The translations under genes were made by a program, and so were the position numbers. From Phenylobacterium sp. Root1290 (GTDB lineage Bacteria; Pseudomonadota; Alphaproteobacteria; Caulobacterales; Caulobacteraceae): a stretch of DNA of 64,000 bases. The notes under the pieces were generated by a model. The model did not search any database, was not told the origin of the DNA, and saw nothing but the letters and a program-made list of their open reading frames with translations. This document shows, one piece after another, positions 26,160 to 35,880 of the stretch (the stretch's first letter is position 1; each line of letters begins with the position of its first letter). The DNA lies in the NCBI RefSeq assembly GCF_001425305.1, contig NZ_LMEE01000005.1, positions 1 through 64,000 on the forward strand, given 5' to 3'.

Positions 26160-27719
26160 TTAGGGCGCGGCGCTCACCTGCGCGGCCAGGTACTGGGCCG
26201 GGTCTCCCTCGACGGCGTCCGGCACGCTGGCGGCGACGCTGACGTCGATCCCGCGTTCGCGCAGGACGCTCGCCACCGCCTCGCCGCGCGATTGGGCCAC
26301 GCGCAGGTCGGCGGCGCGCCGCCCGCGTGGGCTAGGCGTGGCCAAGCCCTCGACATTGGCGGCCGTCAGCCCCCACCGGTTCAGCGCCCAGCCGATGGAC
26401 TCGGCCGTCCTGCGGCTGTCTGCGTCGAGCGCGCTCGAGCCATAGGCGAACTGCACCGCCGGCAGCGGCGCGAGGGGCGGGACCAGCCGCACCGAGGTCT
26501 GGGGCAGGAAGCGCTGCGCGGCTTGCTCGGCGGCCTGGTAGTCGACAAGGCTCGGCGATCCGTTCAGCACCAGGCTGGCCTCCACCGCCTCGCCGTCGCG
26601 CCGGACGGACTCGACCCGGCCGACCCCCGCCAACATGGCGCGCAGCTTCTGCTCCGGGCCCGCTGGAGCGCTGGTCGGCGTGACGCGATTGGCCAGGGCG
26701 CCGCCGCTGCCGGCCGAGGGCGGCACGCCGGTGGCGGTGACGACCTGCTCGATCTCGACATGCGCGCCGGTCTTGAGCTGGCTGGCCACCCGCGCCTCCG
26801 CGCCCGGGACGAATTTTCGCGTGACGACCACGGCCTGCACTTCGTTGGCGCCGCCTCGCTCCGTTTCGACCACCAACTCGGCGATGTGCGGCGAGGCGCC
26901 CGCGAACGCGTCCGTAACGACGCCGCGCACGCGGGTTGTCTCGCGGGCCTCGATAACGATGCTGCGCAGCGACACGGCCAGCGGCACGCACAGCGCCGTC
27001 ATCACGATCAGCAGCGCCCAGGTCTCCCAGGCTCGCCCCTCGCGAACCTGCGGCCGGTAGCCATAGCGTCGGGCCACGCCGTAGACCGCGCCGAGGATCG
27101 CGACCACGTTGGTCAGGAACAGCAGCATGGCTCCGCTGGCGATCTGCCAGTTGGCGGTCGCCAGCCCGTAGCCCACCACCGCGAGCGGCGGCATCAGGGC
27201 TGTGGCGATGGCCACACCGGCGATCGCGCCGCCCTTGCGGTTCACGGTCAGATAGGCGCCCACGAAGCCTGAGAGCAGGGCGACGATCAGGTCGAGCAGA
27301 GTGGGGCGCGTGCGCGACAGTATTTCCGGCGTCGCGTCCTTCAGCGGCGAGAGCCAGACGATCAGAATGGAGGCGGCGACCGACAGCCCCGCGCCGATGG
27401 CCAGCGTGGCGGCGGACGAGCGGAAGGCTCGCGTGTCCAGGCGGGCGAGCGCCATCCCCATCGCCATGATCGGCCCCATCAGGGGCGAGATCAGCATCGC
27501 CCCGATGATCACCGCGACCGACGACTGCAGCAGACCCAATGCGGCGATGCCGCAGGCGCTGAACAGCATGAAACTGTAGGCGGGCGTCAGCCGGCCGGCT
27601 TCGTAGATGTCCGCCGCCGCGATGCTGCGCTCGCTGTCGGTCAGCAGCCGGGCGGGCGGGGCAACCGCCTCGCGGATGGCGTCGACCGTCTGGCCGATCA
27701 CCGACTTGGGCGCCGCCAT
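26160..27719 (-). CDS. DUF389 membrane protein with OmpA-like C-terminus
   Basis: A 519-aa protein. Residues about 45-260 hold five to six transmembrane segments with the DUF389 pattern (SSVAVIIGAMLISPLMGPIMAMGMA, AIATALMPPLAVVGYGL). A soluble region follows. The last ~90 residues (VQFAYGSSALDADSRRTAESIGWAL, then VEGLATPSPRGRRAADLRVAQSRGEAVASVLRERGI) read like an OmpA-type peptidoglycan-binding domain. AGGAGG precedes ATG 27719, which fixes the start. The role is unknown. Confidence 0.82.
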   Translation of the reverse strand: MAAPKSVIGQTVDAIREAVAPPARLLTDSERSIAAADIYEAGRLTPAYSFMLFSACGIAALGLLQSSVAVIIGAMLISPLMGPIMAMGMALARLDTRAFRSSAATLAIGAGLSVAASILIVWLSPLKDATPEILSRTRPTLLDLIVALLSGFVGAYLTVNRKGGAIAGVAIATALMPPLAVVGYGLATANWQIASGAMLLFLTNVVAILGAVYGVARRYGYRPQVREGRAWETWALLIVMTALCVPLAVSLRSIVIEARETTRVRGVVTDAFAGASPHIAELVVETERGGANEVQAVVVTRKFVPGAEARVASQLKTGAHVEIEQVVTATGVPPSAGSGGALANRVTPTSAPAGPEQKLRAMLAGVGRVESVRRDGEAVEASLVLNGSPSLVDYQAAEQAAQRFLPQTSVRLVPPLAPLPAVQFAYGSSALDADSRRTAESIGWALNRWGLTAANVEGLATPSPRGRRAADLRVAQSRGEAVASVLRERGIDVSVAASVPDAVEGDPAQYLAAQVSAAP

Positions 27720-27778
27720 GCCGTTCCTCCTGACTCGCACCGTCACCATAGCGCGCGGCGCGGTGCGGACCAGGGACG

Positions 27779-29683
27779 TCAGATCGAGTAGTCGAGCTCG
27801 CCTTCCAGCCAGGCGACGATCTGCTCGGCCGCTTCAGTCGCCGACATCGCGGTGGTGTCGATGACGATCTCGGCGTGCTCGGGCGCCTCGTACGGGCTGT
27901 CGATGCCGGTGAAGTTCTTCAGCTCTCCGGCGCGGGCCTTCTTGTAGAGGCCCTTCACGTCGCGGCCCTCGGCGACCGCCAGCGGCGTGTCGACAAAGAC
28001 CTCGACGAAATCGCCCTCGGCCTGCAGGTCGCGCGCCAGCCGGCGTTCGGCCCGGAACGGCGAGATGAACGAGACCAGCACGATCAGGCCGGCGTCGACC
28101 ATCAGCTTGGCGACCTCGGCCACCCGGCGGATGTTCTCGACCCGGTCCTCGTCGGTGAAGCCGAGGTCCTTGTTGAGGCCGTGGCGCACGTTGTCGCCGT
28201 CGAGCAGGTAGGTGTGGCGCCCGTCGGCGTGCAGCCGCTTCTCGACCAGGTTGGCGATGGTCGACTTGCCCGAGCCCGACAGGCCGGTCAGCCAGACCAC
28301 CCGGCCGCGCTGGCCCTTGAGGGCGGAGCGCGAGGCCTTGTCGACGTCCAGCGCCTGCCAGTGGATGTTCTGGCTGCGGCGCAGGGCGAAGTGCAGCATC
28401 CCGGCCCCGACGGTGCGGTTGCTGATCCGGTCGATCAGGATGAAGCCGCCGAGGTCGTGGTTCTCGGCATAGGAATCGAACGCGATCGGCGCGTCGAGCG
28501 AGAGGTTGCAGACCCCGATCTCGTTGAGCTCCAGCCGCTTGGCGGCCAGGTGCTCCAGGGTGTTCACATTGACCTTGTACTTCGGCTCGGTGATCTGGGC
28601 CGACACGACGCGGGTCCCGACCTTCAGCAGGTAGGGCCGGCCCGGCAGCATGGCCTCGTCGTCCATCCAGACGATGGTCGCCTCGAACTGATCGGCTGTC
28701 GGGGGCGGGGCTGCGGCCTCGGCGATGACGTCCCCGCGCGAGATGTCGATCTCGTCCTTCAGGGTCAGGGTGACCGACTGTCCGGCCACCGCTTCGGCAA
28801 GGTCGCCGCGGAACGTGACGATACGGTCGATAACGCTCTCGCGGCCCGAGGGCAGGGCCTTGATCTTGTCGCCCGGACGCACCGTTCCGGTCGAGATAAG
28901 CCCTGAAAAACCACGGAAATCCAGGTTCGGACGGTTCACCCACTGCACCGGCATGCGGAACGGCTGCTCGCGCAGATCATCCTCGACGGGGAGGGTCTCC
29001 AGCAGCGGCATCAGGGCCGGCCCCTCGTACCAGGGCGCGGCTTCGCTGCGGCTGGTGATGTTGTCGCCTTTCAAGGCGGACATGGGGATTGCGGTGTAGT
29101 CCTTGATGCCGATTTGGGCGGCGAATTCGGCATATTCCTGCAGGATCGCGTCGTAAACCTGCCGATCCCAGCCCACCAGATCCATCTTGTTGACGGCCAG
29201 GACCACGTGCCGGATGCCCAGCAGCGAGACCAGGTAGGAGTGCCGGCGGGTCTGGGTCAGCACGCCCTTGCGCGCGTCGATCAGGATGACGGCGGCGTCT
29301 GCGGTCGAGGCGCCGGTGACCATGTTGCGCGTGTATTGCTCGTGGCCGGGGGTGTCGGCGACGATGAACTTGCGCTTGTCGGTCGAGAAGAAGCGATAGG
29401 CCACGTCAATGGTGATGCCTTGCTCGCGCTCGGCGGCCAGGCCGTCGACCAGCAGGGCGAAGTCGATATCGCCGCCCTGGGTGCCGACCTTCTTGGAGTC
29501 TGCTTCGAGCGCGGCCAGCTGGTCCTCGAAGATCATCTTCGAGTCATAGAGCAGGCGGCCGATCAGGGTCGACTTGCCGTCGTCCACCGACCCACAGGTC
29601 AGGAACCGCAGCAGGCTCTTGCGCTCGTGCGCGGACAGGTACGCCTCGATGTCCTCGGCGATGAGTTCGGACTGGTGGGCCAT
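27779..29683 (-). CDS. cysNC: bifunctional sulfate adenylyltransferase subunit 1 / APS kinase
   Basis: A 634-aa fusion. The N-terminal GTPase half has the P-loop GSVDDGKST (31-39), DTPGHEQY and NKMD. It drives sulfate adenylylation with CysD. The C-terminal kinase half starts with the P-loop GLSGSGKST at 467-475 and phosphorylates APS to PAPS. The start ATG overlaps the cysD stop (ATGA at 29680-29683 region), so subunits are made in step. This is the sulfate activation step of cysteine synthesis and of sulfation. Confidence 0.95.
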   Translation of the reverse strand: MAHQSELIAEDIEAYLSAHERKSLLRFLTCGSVDDGKSTLIGRLLYDSKMIFEDQLAALEADSKKVGTQGGDIDFALLVDGLAAEREQGITIDVAYRFFSTDKRKFIVADTPGHEQYTRNMVTGASTADAAVILIDARKGVLTQTRRHSYLVSLLGIRHVVLAVNKMDLVGWDRQVYDAILQEYAEFAAQIGIKDYTAIPMSALKGDNITSRSEAAPWYEGPALMPLLETLPVEDDLREQPFRMPVQWVNRPNLDFRGFSGLISTGTVRPGDKIKALPSGRESVIDRIVTFRGDLAEAVAGQSVTLTLKDEIDISRGDVIAEAAAPPPTADQFEATIVWMDDEAMLPGRPYLLKVGTRVVSAQITEPKYKVNVNTLEHLAAKRLELNEIGVCNLSLDAPIAFDSYAENHDLGGFILIDRISNRTVGAGMLHFALRRSQNIHWQALDVDKASRSALKGQRGRVVWLTGLSGSGKSTIANLVEKRLHADGRHTYLLDGDNVRHGLNKDLGFTDEDRVENIRRVAEVAKLMVDAGLIVLVSFISPFRAERRLARDLQAEGDFVEVFVDTPLAVAEGRDVKGLYKKARAGELKNFTGIDSPYEAPEHAEIVIDTTAMSATEAAEQIVAWLEGELDYSI

Positions 29684-30612
29684 CAGAAGTAGCCCTCCTG
29701 CTTCTTCTTCTCCATCGAGGCGGCCTGGTCGTGATCGATCATCCGGCCTTGGCGCTCCGAGGTCGTGGTCAGCAGCATTTCCTGAATGATTTCAGGCAGC
29801 GTGGCGGCTGTGGACTCCACCGCGCCGGTCAGCGGGTAGCAGCCGAGGGTGCGGAACCGCACCGACTTCTGCATCGGAACCTCGCCCGGCCGCAGCGGCA
29901 TCCGGTCGTCATCGACCATGATCAGCGCGCCGTCGCGCTCCACCACCGGCCGCACCTGCGAGAAGTACAGCGGCACGATCGGGATGTTTTCCAGGTGGAT
30001 GTATTGCCAGATGTCCAGCTCGGTCCAGTTGGAGATCGGGAAAACCCGAATGCTCTCGCCGGGATTCTTGCGGGTGTTGTAGAGCCGCCAGAGTTCCGGG
30101 CGCTGGTTCTTGGGATCCCAGCGGTGTTGGGCCGAGCGGAACGAGAAGATGCGCTCCTTGGCGCGGCTCTTCTCTTCGTCGCGACGCGCGCCGCCGAAGG
30201 CCGCGTCGAAGCCGTACTTGTCGAGCGCCTGCTTCAGGCCCTCGGTCTTCCAGATGTCGGTGTGCAACGCCGAGCCGTGGTCGAACGGGTTGATGTTCCG
30301 CTCGACCGCCTCGGGGTTCTTGTGGACCAGCAGCTCGAACCCGAGCTCCTTGGCCATGCGCTCGCGCATTTCGTACATCGCCTGGAATTTCCAGGTCGTA
30401 TCGACGTGCAGCAGCGGGAAGGGCGGCTTGGACGGATAGAACGCCTTGGCCGCCAGATGCAGCATCACGGCGGAGTCCTTGCCGATCGAATAGAGCATGA
30501 CCGGGCGTTCGGCCTCGGCCGCCACCTCGCGCATGATGTGGATGCTCTCGGCTTCCAGGCGCTGAAGATGGGTCAGCGTTTCGGGAGCGATCGCCGGCGC
30601 CTTGGCCTGCAT
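29683..30612 (-). CDS. cysD: sulfate adenylyltransferase subunit 2
   Basis: A 309-aa catalytic subunit of ATP sulfurylase. The PP-loop is [16 protein letters not shown], followed by [12 protein letters not shown] and [20 protein letters not shown], all CysD signatures. ATG 30612 gives the usual N-terminus; a TTG at 30663 would add 17 residues. The 5' region (30613-30862) was checked for a riboswitch, and none was recognised. Confidence 0.95.
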   Translation of the reverse strand: MQAKAPAIAPETLTHLQRLEAESIHIMREVAAEAERPVMLYSIGKDSAVMLHLAAKAFYPSKPPFPLLHVDTTWKFQAMYEMRERMAKELGFELLVHKNPEAVERNINPFDHGSALHTDIWKTEGLKQALDKYGFDAAFGGARRDEEKSRAKERIFSFRSAQHRWDPKNQRPELWRLYNTRKNPGESIRVFPISNWTELDIWQYIHLENIPIVPLYFSQVRPVVERDGALIMVDDDRMPLRPGEVPMQKSVRFRTLGCYPLTGAVESTAATLPEIIQEMLLTTTSERQGRMIDHDQAASMEKKKQEGYF

Positions 30613-30862
30613 CAGGGCTGTACCTTGCACGTGAACCTCGGGCCTCACCCTGAATTCTAACAACTAAAAAGTCCGCCCGCGTTGCTGGCGCGCTGCACGG
30701 ATTGGCCCCGAGCGACGGCTTACGGGACCCGGGCGCCGATGACGATAGAGATTTACTGACAGGCCAAGGAGGAAAATGGAGCCGTCCGAAAACCGCGAGA
30801 GCAAGACCGGTCATGTCCGAAAACCGCGAGACATGCGGCGCTCATAGGCCGATCATCGCGCC

Positions 30863-32359
30863 ATGGATATGGATGACGACGCCTGCTACCGCGCCTTCCA
30901 GATGCGCGACGCCCGCTTCGACGGTCGCATCTTCAGTGGTGTGACCAGCACCGGGATCTATTGCCGCCCGATCTGCCCGGCGCGGACGCCCAAGCGCGAG
31001 AACATGCGGTTCTACCGCTCGGCGGCGGCCGCGCAGGAAGCCGGTTTCAGGCCTTGCCTGCGGTGTCGGCCCGAGACCTCGCCAGACCTGGGATCTTGGC
31101 GCGGAACCTCCAACACCGTGTCGCGCGCCCTGGCCCTGATCGAGGCCGGCGCGCTGGACAACGGCGACGTCGACAGCCTGGCCGAACGGCTGGGCGTCGG
31201 CGAGCGCCAACTGCGGCGGCTGTTCCACCAGCACGTCGGCGCCTCGCCCGTGGCGGTCGCCCAGACGCGCCGCGTCCTGCTGGCCAAGCAACTGCTGCAC
31301 GAGACGCGCATGCCGATGGCCGAGGTCGCCATGGCGGCGGGCTTCGGCAGCGTCCGGCGCTTCAACGAGACTTTTCAGCAACTGTTCGATCGCCCGCCGG
31401 CCAAGCTGCGGCGGCTGGGCGGGGCGGATGTGGCCGCCGGCGAAGGCGGCGCGGCGACCATCCGACTGCCTTATCGCGCGCCCTACGATTGGGATGCGAT
31501 GCTCGCCTTCCTGACGGCGCGGGCGATCCCCGGCGTCGAGACCGTCCGTGACGGCCGCTATGCGCGGGCCTTGTGCGTCGGCCAGGCGCGCGGGGTGCTG
31601 ATGATCGAGCCGGGCGACGGCGCCTACCTAAAGGCCACCCTGCGGTTCCCCAAGGTTGAAGTCTGGCCCGCTGTGATCGCGCGCGTGCGCCGGGTCTTCG
31701 ATCTGGCCGCCGACCCGGCGGTCATCGAGGCGCACCTGTCCGAGGACCCGGCGCTGGCGCCGCTGGTCGCGGCGCGGCCGGGCCTGCGGGCGCCGGGCGC
31801 CTGGGACGGCTTCGAGCTGGCCGTGCGCGCCGTGCTTGGCCAGCAGATCACCGTCCACGCGGCTCGGATGCTGGCGGGCAAGATCACTGCGGAGCACGGG
31901 GTTGTGTTAGAGGACGAAGCCGCCAACGCCATGGGGTTGACGCACTTCTTCCCCGAGCCGGCCGCCCTGGCGCTCATCGACGTCGAGACCCTCCCCATGC
32001 CGCGGGCGCGGGGACGCGCCTTGGTCGGGCTGGCTGCCGCCGCGGCCGCCGATCCGGAGCTGTTCGGTATGCGCCGCAGCCTGGACGAGGCCGTCGCGGC
32101 GCTGAGGGCGTTGCCTGGCGTCGGCGAATGGACGGCCCAGTACATCGCCATGCGGGCGCTGCGCGAGCCGGACGCCTTCCCCAGCGCCGACATCGGCTTG
32201 ATGCGCGCCCTGGAAGGGCCGGACGGTCTACGCCCATCGCCGGCCGAGTTGCTGGCGCGGGCGGAACGCTGGCGCCCGTGGCGCGCCTACGCCGCCTCGC
32301 ATCTCTGGGCGGCCGACCCGAAGAACCCCTCGGAGGCGAAGCATGCCAAGGCCGCCTGA
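30863..32359 (+). CDS. Ada-type regulator fused to AlkA DNA glycosylase
   Basis: A 498-aa protein in three parts. Residues 1-75 form the Ada metal/methyl-acceptor domain (C34, C38, C65, C68). Residues about 85-190 form an AraC-type DNA-binding domain (LAERLGVGERQLRRLF, VAMAAGFGSVRRFNETF). Residues about 200-490 are an AlkA/HhH-GPD glycosylase with LPGVGEWTAQYIAMRAL and the catalytic Asp in FPSADIGL. It senses methylation of DNA and excises alkylated bases. The ogt gene starts inside its last 17 bases. Confidence 0.93.
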   Translation: MDMDDDACYRAFQMRDARFDGRIFSGVTSTGIYCRPICPARTPKRENMRFYRSAAAAQEAGFRPCLRCRPETSPDLGSWRGTSNTVSRALALIEAGALDNGDVDSLAERLGVGERQLRRLFHQHVGASPVAVAQTRRVLLAKQLLHETRMPMAEVAMAAGFGSVRRFNETFQQLFDRPPAKLRRLGGADVAAGEGGAATIRLPYRAPYDWDAMLAFLTARAIPGVETVRDGRYARALCVGQARGVLMIEPGDGAYLKATLRFPKVEVWPAVIARVRRVFDLAADPAVIEAHLSEDPALAPLVAARPGLRAPGAWDGFELAVRAVLGQQITVHAARMLAGKITAEHGVVLEDEAANAMGLTHFFPEPAALALIDVETLPMPRARGRALVGLAAAAAADPELFGMRRSLDEAVAALRALPGVGEWTAQYIAMRALREPDAFPSADIGLMRALEGPDGLRPSPAELLARAERWRPWRAYAASHLWAADPKNPSEAKHAKAA

Positions 32360-32870
32360 AGCGCTGCGTCTCGACCGCATGTCGACGCCGCTAGGCGAGG
32401 CGCTGCTGGTCACCGACACCGACGGCGCGATGCGCGCCTTGGACTGGACGACCCACGAGACGCGGCTGCTGACCTTGCTGCGCCGCCAGAACCCGCCGAC
32501 CGACCTGGTGTCCGGCGCCGCACCTGCCGCGATGCGGGCCGCGCTCGCCGCCTATTTCGAGGGCGACCTGACGGCGTTGGACGGGGTCACGTGGCGGACA
32601 GGAGGAACCGATTTCCAGAGGGCGGTCTGGGCGGCGCTGTGCTCCATCCCCGTCGGCGAGACCTTGACCTACAAGGGCTTGGCCGAACGCATAGACAGAC
32701 CCAAGGCGATCCGCGCGGTCGGTCTGGCCAATGGCGCCAATCCCGTCTCGATCGTCGTGCCCTGTCACCGGGTGATCGGCGCGGACGGCACGTTGACCGG
32801 ATATGGCGGCGGTCTTGATCGCAAGCAGTGGCTGCTCATCCACGAGGGAGCGGCCTTCGTCGATCCGTGA
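32343..32870 (+). CDS. ogt: methylated-DNA-protein cysteine methyltransferase
   Basis: A 175-aa suicide repair enzyme that removes O6-alkyl groups from guanine. The acceptor is C141 in the PCHRVIG motif. The helix-turn-helix part TYKGLAERIDRPKAIRAVGLANGANP precedes it. It overlaps the Ada-AlkA gene by 17 bases, so the two form an adaptive-response operon against alkylation. Confidence 0.95.
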   Translation: MPRPPEALRLDRMSTPLGEALLVTDTDGAMRALDWTTHETRLLTLLRRQNPPTDLVSGAAPAAMRAALAAYFEGDLTALDGVTWRTGGTDFQRAVWAALCSIPVGETLTYKGLAERIDRPKAIRAVGLANGANPVSIVVPCHRVIGADGTLTGYGGGLDRKQWLLIHEGAAFVDP

Positions 32871-32977
32871 GTGACGCTACATGACTGAAATTTCATGTTG
32901 CGACAGATCGCCCGATGCATCCGCCTGTCGTATAACGTCGCTCGCTGGAATCGTATCGGACGTACGGGAGAGTTCCG

Positions 32978-33229
32978 ATGCAGACCTTTACCGAAATCGT
33001 GGCCGCCGTCGTGGTGTCGTCGTCTGCTGCGGCGTACTCGCATTTCGGGGTGACCCTGGACGCGCAGAAGGTTGAGAAGCCTGTTCCCGCGGAGCGCACG
33101 GTGGCGCGCACCACGAACCGGAAAACCACGACCTCGCCGGCTCCCAAGGTGATTGTGAAGGCCGGCAAGGGGCCGACCATGGTTCGCGAGATTTGCCCTG
33201 AAACCCGGGCGCGGCTGGTGCGGACCTAG
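32978..33229 (+). CDS. small exported or membrane-anchored protein, 83 aa
   Basis: Starts MQTFTEIVAAVVVSSSAAAYSHFG, a likely signal or anchor sequence. A Lys/Thr/Pro-rich basic region follows, ending near REICPETRARLVRT. GGGAGAG is upstream. No family was recognised. Confidence 0.5.
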   Translation: MQTFTEIVAAVVVSSSAAAYSHFGVTLDAQKVEKPVPAERTVARTTNRKTTTSPAPKVIVKAGKGPTMVREICPETRARLVRT

Positions 33230-33369
33230 AGCCGCAGGCGGACACTTCCCTCCGATCAGTGCTTTGCCTGACGGGCGTTCGTCGGTAATCCTTCGATCCT
33301 GGGTGCAATGACGGGACGCGCGTGTTCTGCGCGTTCGTCGGCAGGGGTGGAAGGCCGCTTATACGGGCC

Positions 33370-35880
33370 ATGAAGATCAAGAAGCGGCAACAACCGGTCG
33401 ATTTCCAATCGCTTGACGGCGAAAGCGTCGCCGCGCCCGAGCCCACGGTCGCAGAAGCCGAGGCCGAGAAGGCTTTCGCCTTCGCGCCGCCGCCCACGGG
33501 GGATCTGACTCTCAAGGCCGAGCCGGCGGCCCCCGCGAAACCGCGAACGGCCGCCGCGCCCGCAATGCCGGTGATGCAGACCCGCCCGGTCGCATCGTCG
33601 TCGGGATGGTCCATCTATTTGGCCGCGTTCGTGGTCTCGGTGCTGTGGGCCTGCGCGCCGATCGCCTTTGCATGGGGCTATCGACGCGAGGTCGCGCCTT
33701 TCGACTTCGAACCCTTCGCCATGCTGGTCTTCGCCATGCTGGCCATCGGCCCGGCGGCGCTGGTGTGGGTGTTGGCCTACATGGTTCGGCAGGGGCAACT
33801 GCTCGGCGCCGAGGCGCGCCGCACCAAGGCTTTGGCCGATGAAATGGTGACACCGGCCATGGCGGCCGGTGCGCAGACCGTCGATCTGGTCCACGCGATG
33901 CGCGACGAGATCGCCCGCGCCGGCGCCGCGGCCCAGGAAGCCCGCGATACGATTATCGTCCTGCGACAGGCTCTGGCCGGCGAGAGCGAAGAGCTTGCCG
34001 CTGCGGCCTCGAACGCCGCGCGCACGGCGCAGGGGCTGTCGGAAACGCTTGGCCGCGAGCGTAGCGAGCTTGGCGGCCTGGCCCAGACGCTGGACGCCCA
34101 GGCCACCGCCGTGGCTGACGCCATCACCCGCCAGGCCAAGATGGTCGGGGAAGCTTCCGACCTGGCCGAGGCGCAGCTCCGTGAGGCCGAAGCCTCGCTC
34201 GCCGCCCGCGCCGCCGACCTGGCCGCCGCTGCAGGCGAGACCAGCGACGTCGCCCGGACGGCCGCGGAAGATCTCACCCGCCACATCGCGCGGCTCGAGA
34301 CAGCCGGCCTGGGCGTCACCGAACAGATCGGCGCTGTCGAAAAGGGCCTGACCGAGCAGCGGGCCGGACTTGTCACCGCAGCGCATGCGCTGCGCGCCGA
34401 CCAGGAGAACTTCGCCGCTCAGTCGGAGACCCATGCGGCTCAGCTTTCGGAGTTCATCAGCCAGGCGCGCCTGTCGGCGGCCGAAATGGGCGATCGCGCG
34501 GTGAAGGGCGGCGAGGCGTTGCGCCAGCTGATGGCCGAGGCCACCGCCCAGTTCCGCGAACTGGCGGAGTCCGCAAAGGCCGAGCGCGACGAGTTCGGTC
34601 AATCGACCTTGCACTCAGTCGAGGCTGTGGCCCAGGCCGCCGCCGGCGAGCGCGTGCGTCTGGAAGAGCAGACCCGCGCCACGATCATGGCGATGACGCA
34701 GGCCGCTGAAGAGACGCGCCAGGTCGCCGCACGCCATGCCGAGACAGCGCGAAATCAAGTCGACCAATTGTCCGAGGCCGCCTTCACCGCCGGCCAGCAG
34801 GCGAACAAGGTGTTCGAGGCGCGCCTGGCCGAGGCGCGGGCGCTGATCGAGCAGTCGGCGCAGATGGTCGAGCAGGCCGGGGCCGCCACCATCCGCAAGC
34901 TGGACGAGGGCGCGCTGGCGGCCCGCGCCACGCTGAACGAACTGACCGGCATGATCAGCGAGATCGAGGAGCGGGCGACCAAGCTGCCCGCCGCGGCGCG
35001 TGACCGGGCCGAAGAGGTCCGCATGGCCGTCGCCGAGAGCATCGACGACCTGATGGACCACGCGCGTCGCACGGCCGACGAGACCCAGGCGATCGATGAC
35101 GCGTTCCAGGAACGTGTGCGCCGCAACTACGACATGCTGAGCGAGGCCGTGCGGCTGATGGGTTCGGTGGCCACGACCGCCAGCGCGCCGCCGCCGCCGC
35201 CGCGCGAACGGCCCGAACGCGTTTCGCTGAAGGCCAGCTTGAAGGCGAAGGAGCCAGCTCCCGCCGAGCCGGTCCCCATTGAAGCCGAACAGCCGGCCGA
35301 CGACGACGCCGAGCTCGAACTCACCGAAGCCATTCCCCCGACGCCGACGGATGAGAAGGCCGGTCGGCCGCGTCTGCGGCTCACGCCGACAGCCACCGAT
35401 GCGGAGTTCTCCTCCGTGTTCGACCAGGCTGGCGGGCGGCAGGAGGAGCAGGCCGGCGACGGCTGGACCTGGAAGGATCTGCTGTCTTCGCTGGAGCAGA
35501 ACGACGACGTCGAGATCCCGCCGCCGCCCCTGGAAGAGACCCTGGCGGCCGAGATCAGCGCGATGGGCATCGACCCGACGGCGCTGCTGCCGCGCAGCCG
35601 CGTGCATGAGCTGGCGGCGATCCTCCAGGTGTATGATGTCGATGGCGCACGCGCGGTGGTGCGCAAGCTGGCCCCCGCGGCCACGCGGCGCCTGACCCGC
35701 AAGCTGTTCACCGACGAGCTGCTGAAGCGGCAGGTGCTGAACTACCTCGCGCGCTACCACGAGCTGATCGAGGACGCCGCCGAACGCGACCCGGAAGGCT
35801 TCCTGGTCGAGACGCTGCTGAGCTCCGAAGCGGGCCGTACCTACCTGCTGTTCGACGCCGCGGCCGGCGACCTGGCTTGA
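33370..35880 (+). CDS. tipN: TipN-like polarity protein with long coiled coil
   Basis: An 836-aa protein with two transmembrane segments near the N-terminus (about 80-102 and 115-138). These are followed by roughly 450 residues of Ala/Glu/Gln-rich coiled coil and a globular C-terminal end (about 720-836). Length and topology match TipN, the Caulobacter marker of the new pole that positions the flagellum and chromosome machinery. Assignment rests on architecture, not alignment; a generic coiled-coil membrane protein is the alternative. ATG 33370 is chosen over an upstream start at 33322. Its stop overlaps the next start. Confidence 0.6.
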   Translation: MKIKKRQQPVDFQSLDGESVAAPEPTVAEAEAEKAFAFAPPPTGDLTLKAEPAAPAKPRTAAAPAMPVMQTRPVASSSGWSIYLAAFVVSVLWACAPIAFAWGYRREVAPFDFEPFAMLVFAMLAIGPAALVWVLAYMVRQGQLLGAEARRTKALADEMVTPAMAAGAQTVDLVHAMRDEIARAGAAAQEARDTIIVLRQALAGESEELAAAASNAARTAQGLSETLGRERSELGGLAQTLDAQATAVADAITRQAKMVGEASDLAEAQLREAEASLAARAADLAAAAGETSDVARTAAEDLTRHIARLETAGLGVTEQIGAVEKGLTEQRAGLVTAAHALRADQENFAAQSETHAAQLSEFISQARLSAAEMGDRAVKGGEALRQLMAEATAQFRELAESAKAERDEFGQSTLHSVEAVAQAAAGERVRLEEQTRATIMAMTQAAEETRQVAARHAETARNQVDQLSEAAFTAGQQANKVFEARLAEARALIEQSAQMVEQAGAATIRKLDEGALAARATLNELTGMISEIEERATKLPAAARDRAEEVRMAVAESIDDLMDHARRTADETQAIDDAFQERVRRNYDMLSEAVRLMGSVATTASAPPPPPRERPERVSLKASLKAKEPAPAEPVPIEAEQPADDDAELELTEAIPPTPTDEKAGRPRLRLTPTATDAEFSSVFDQAGGRQEEQAGDGWTWKDLLSSLEQNDDVEIPPPPLEETLAAEISAMGIDPTALLPRSRVHELAAILQVYDVDGARAVVRKLAPAATRRLTRKLFTDELLKRQVLNYLARYHELIEDAAERDPEGFLVETLLSSEAGRTYLLFDAAAGDLA

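Noticed and set aside
30613..30862. Possible SAM or cysteine-related riboswitch upstream of cysD
   Set aside because: No conserved core of a known riboswitch class could be recognised on the minus strand.
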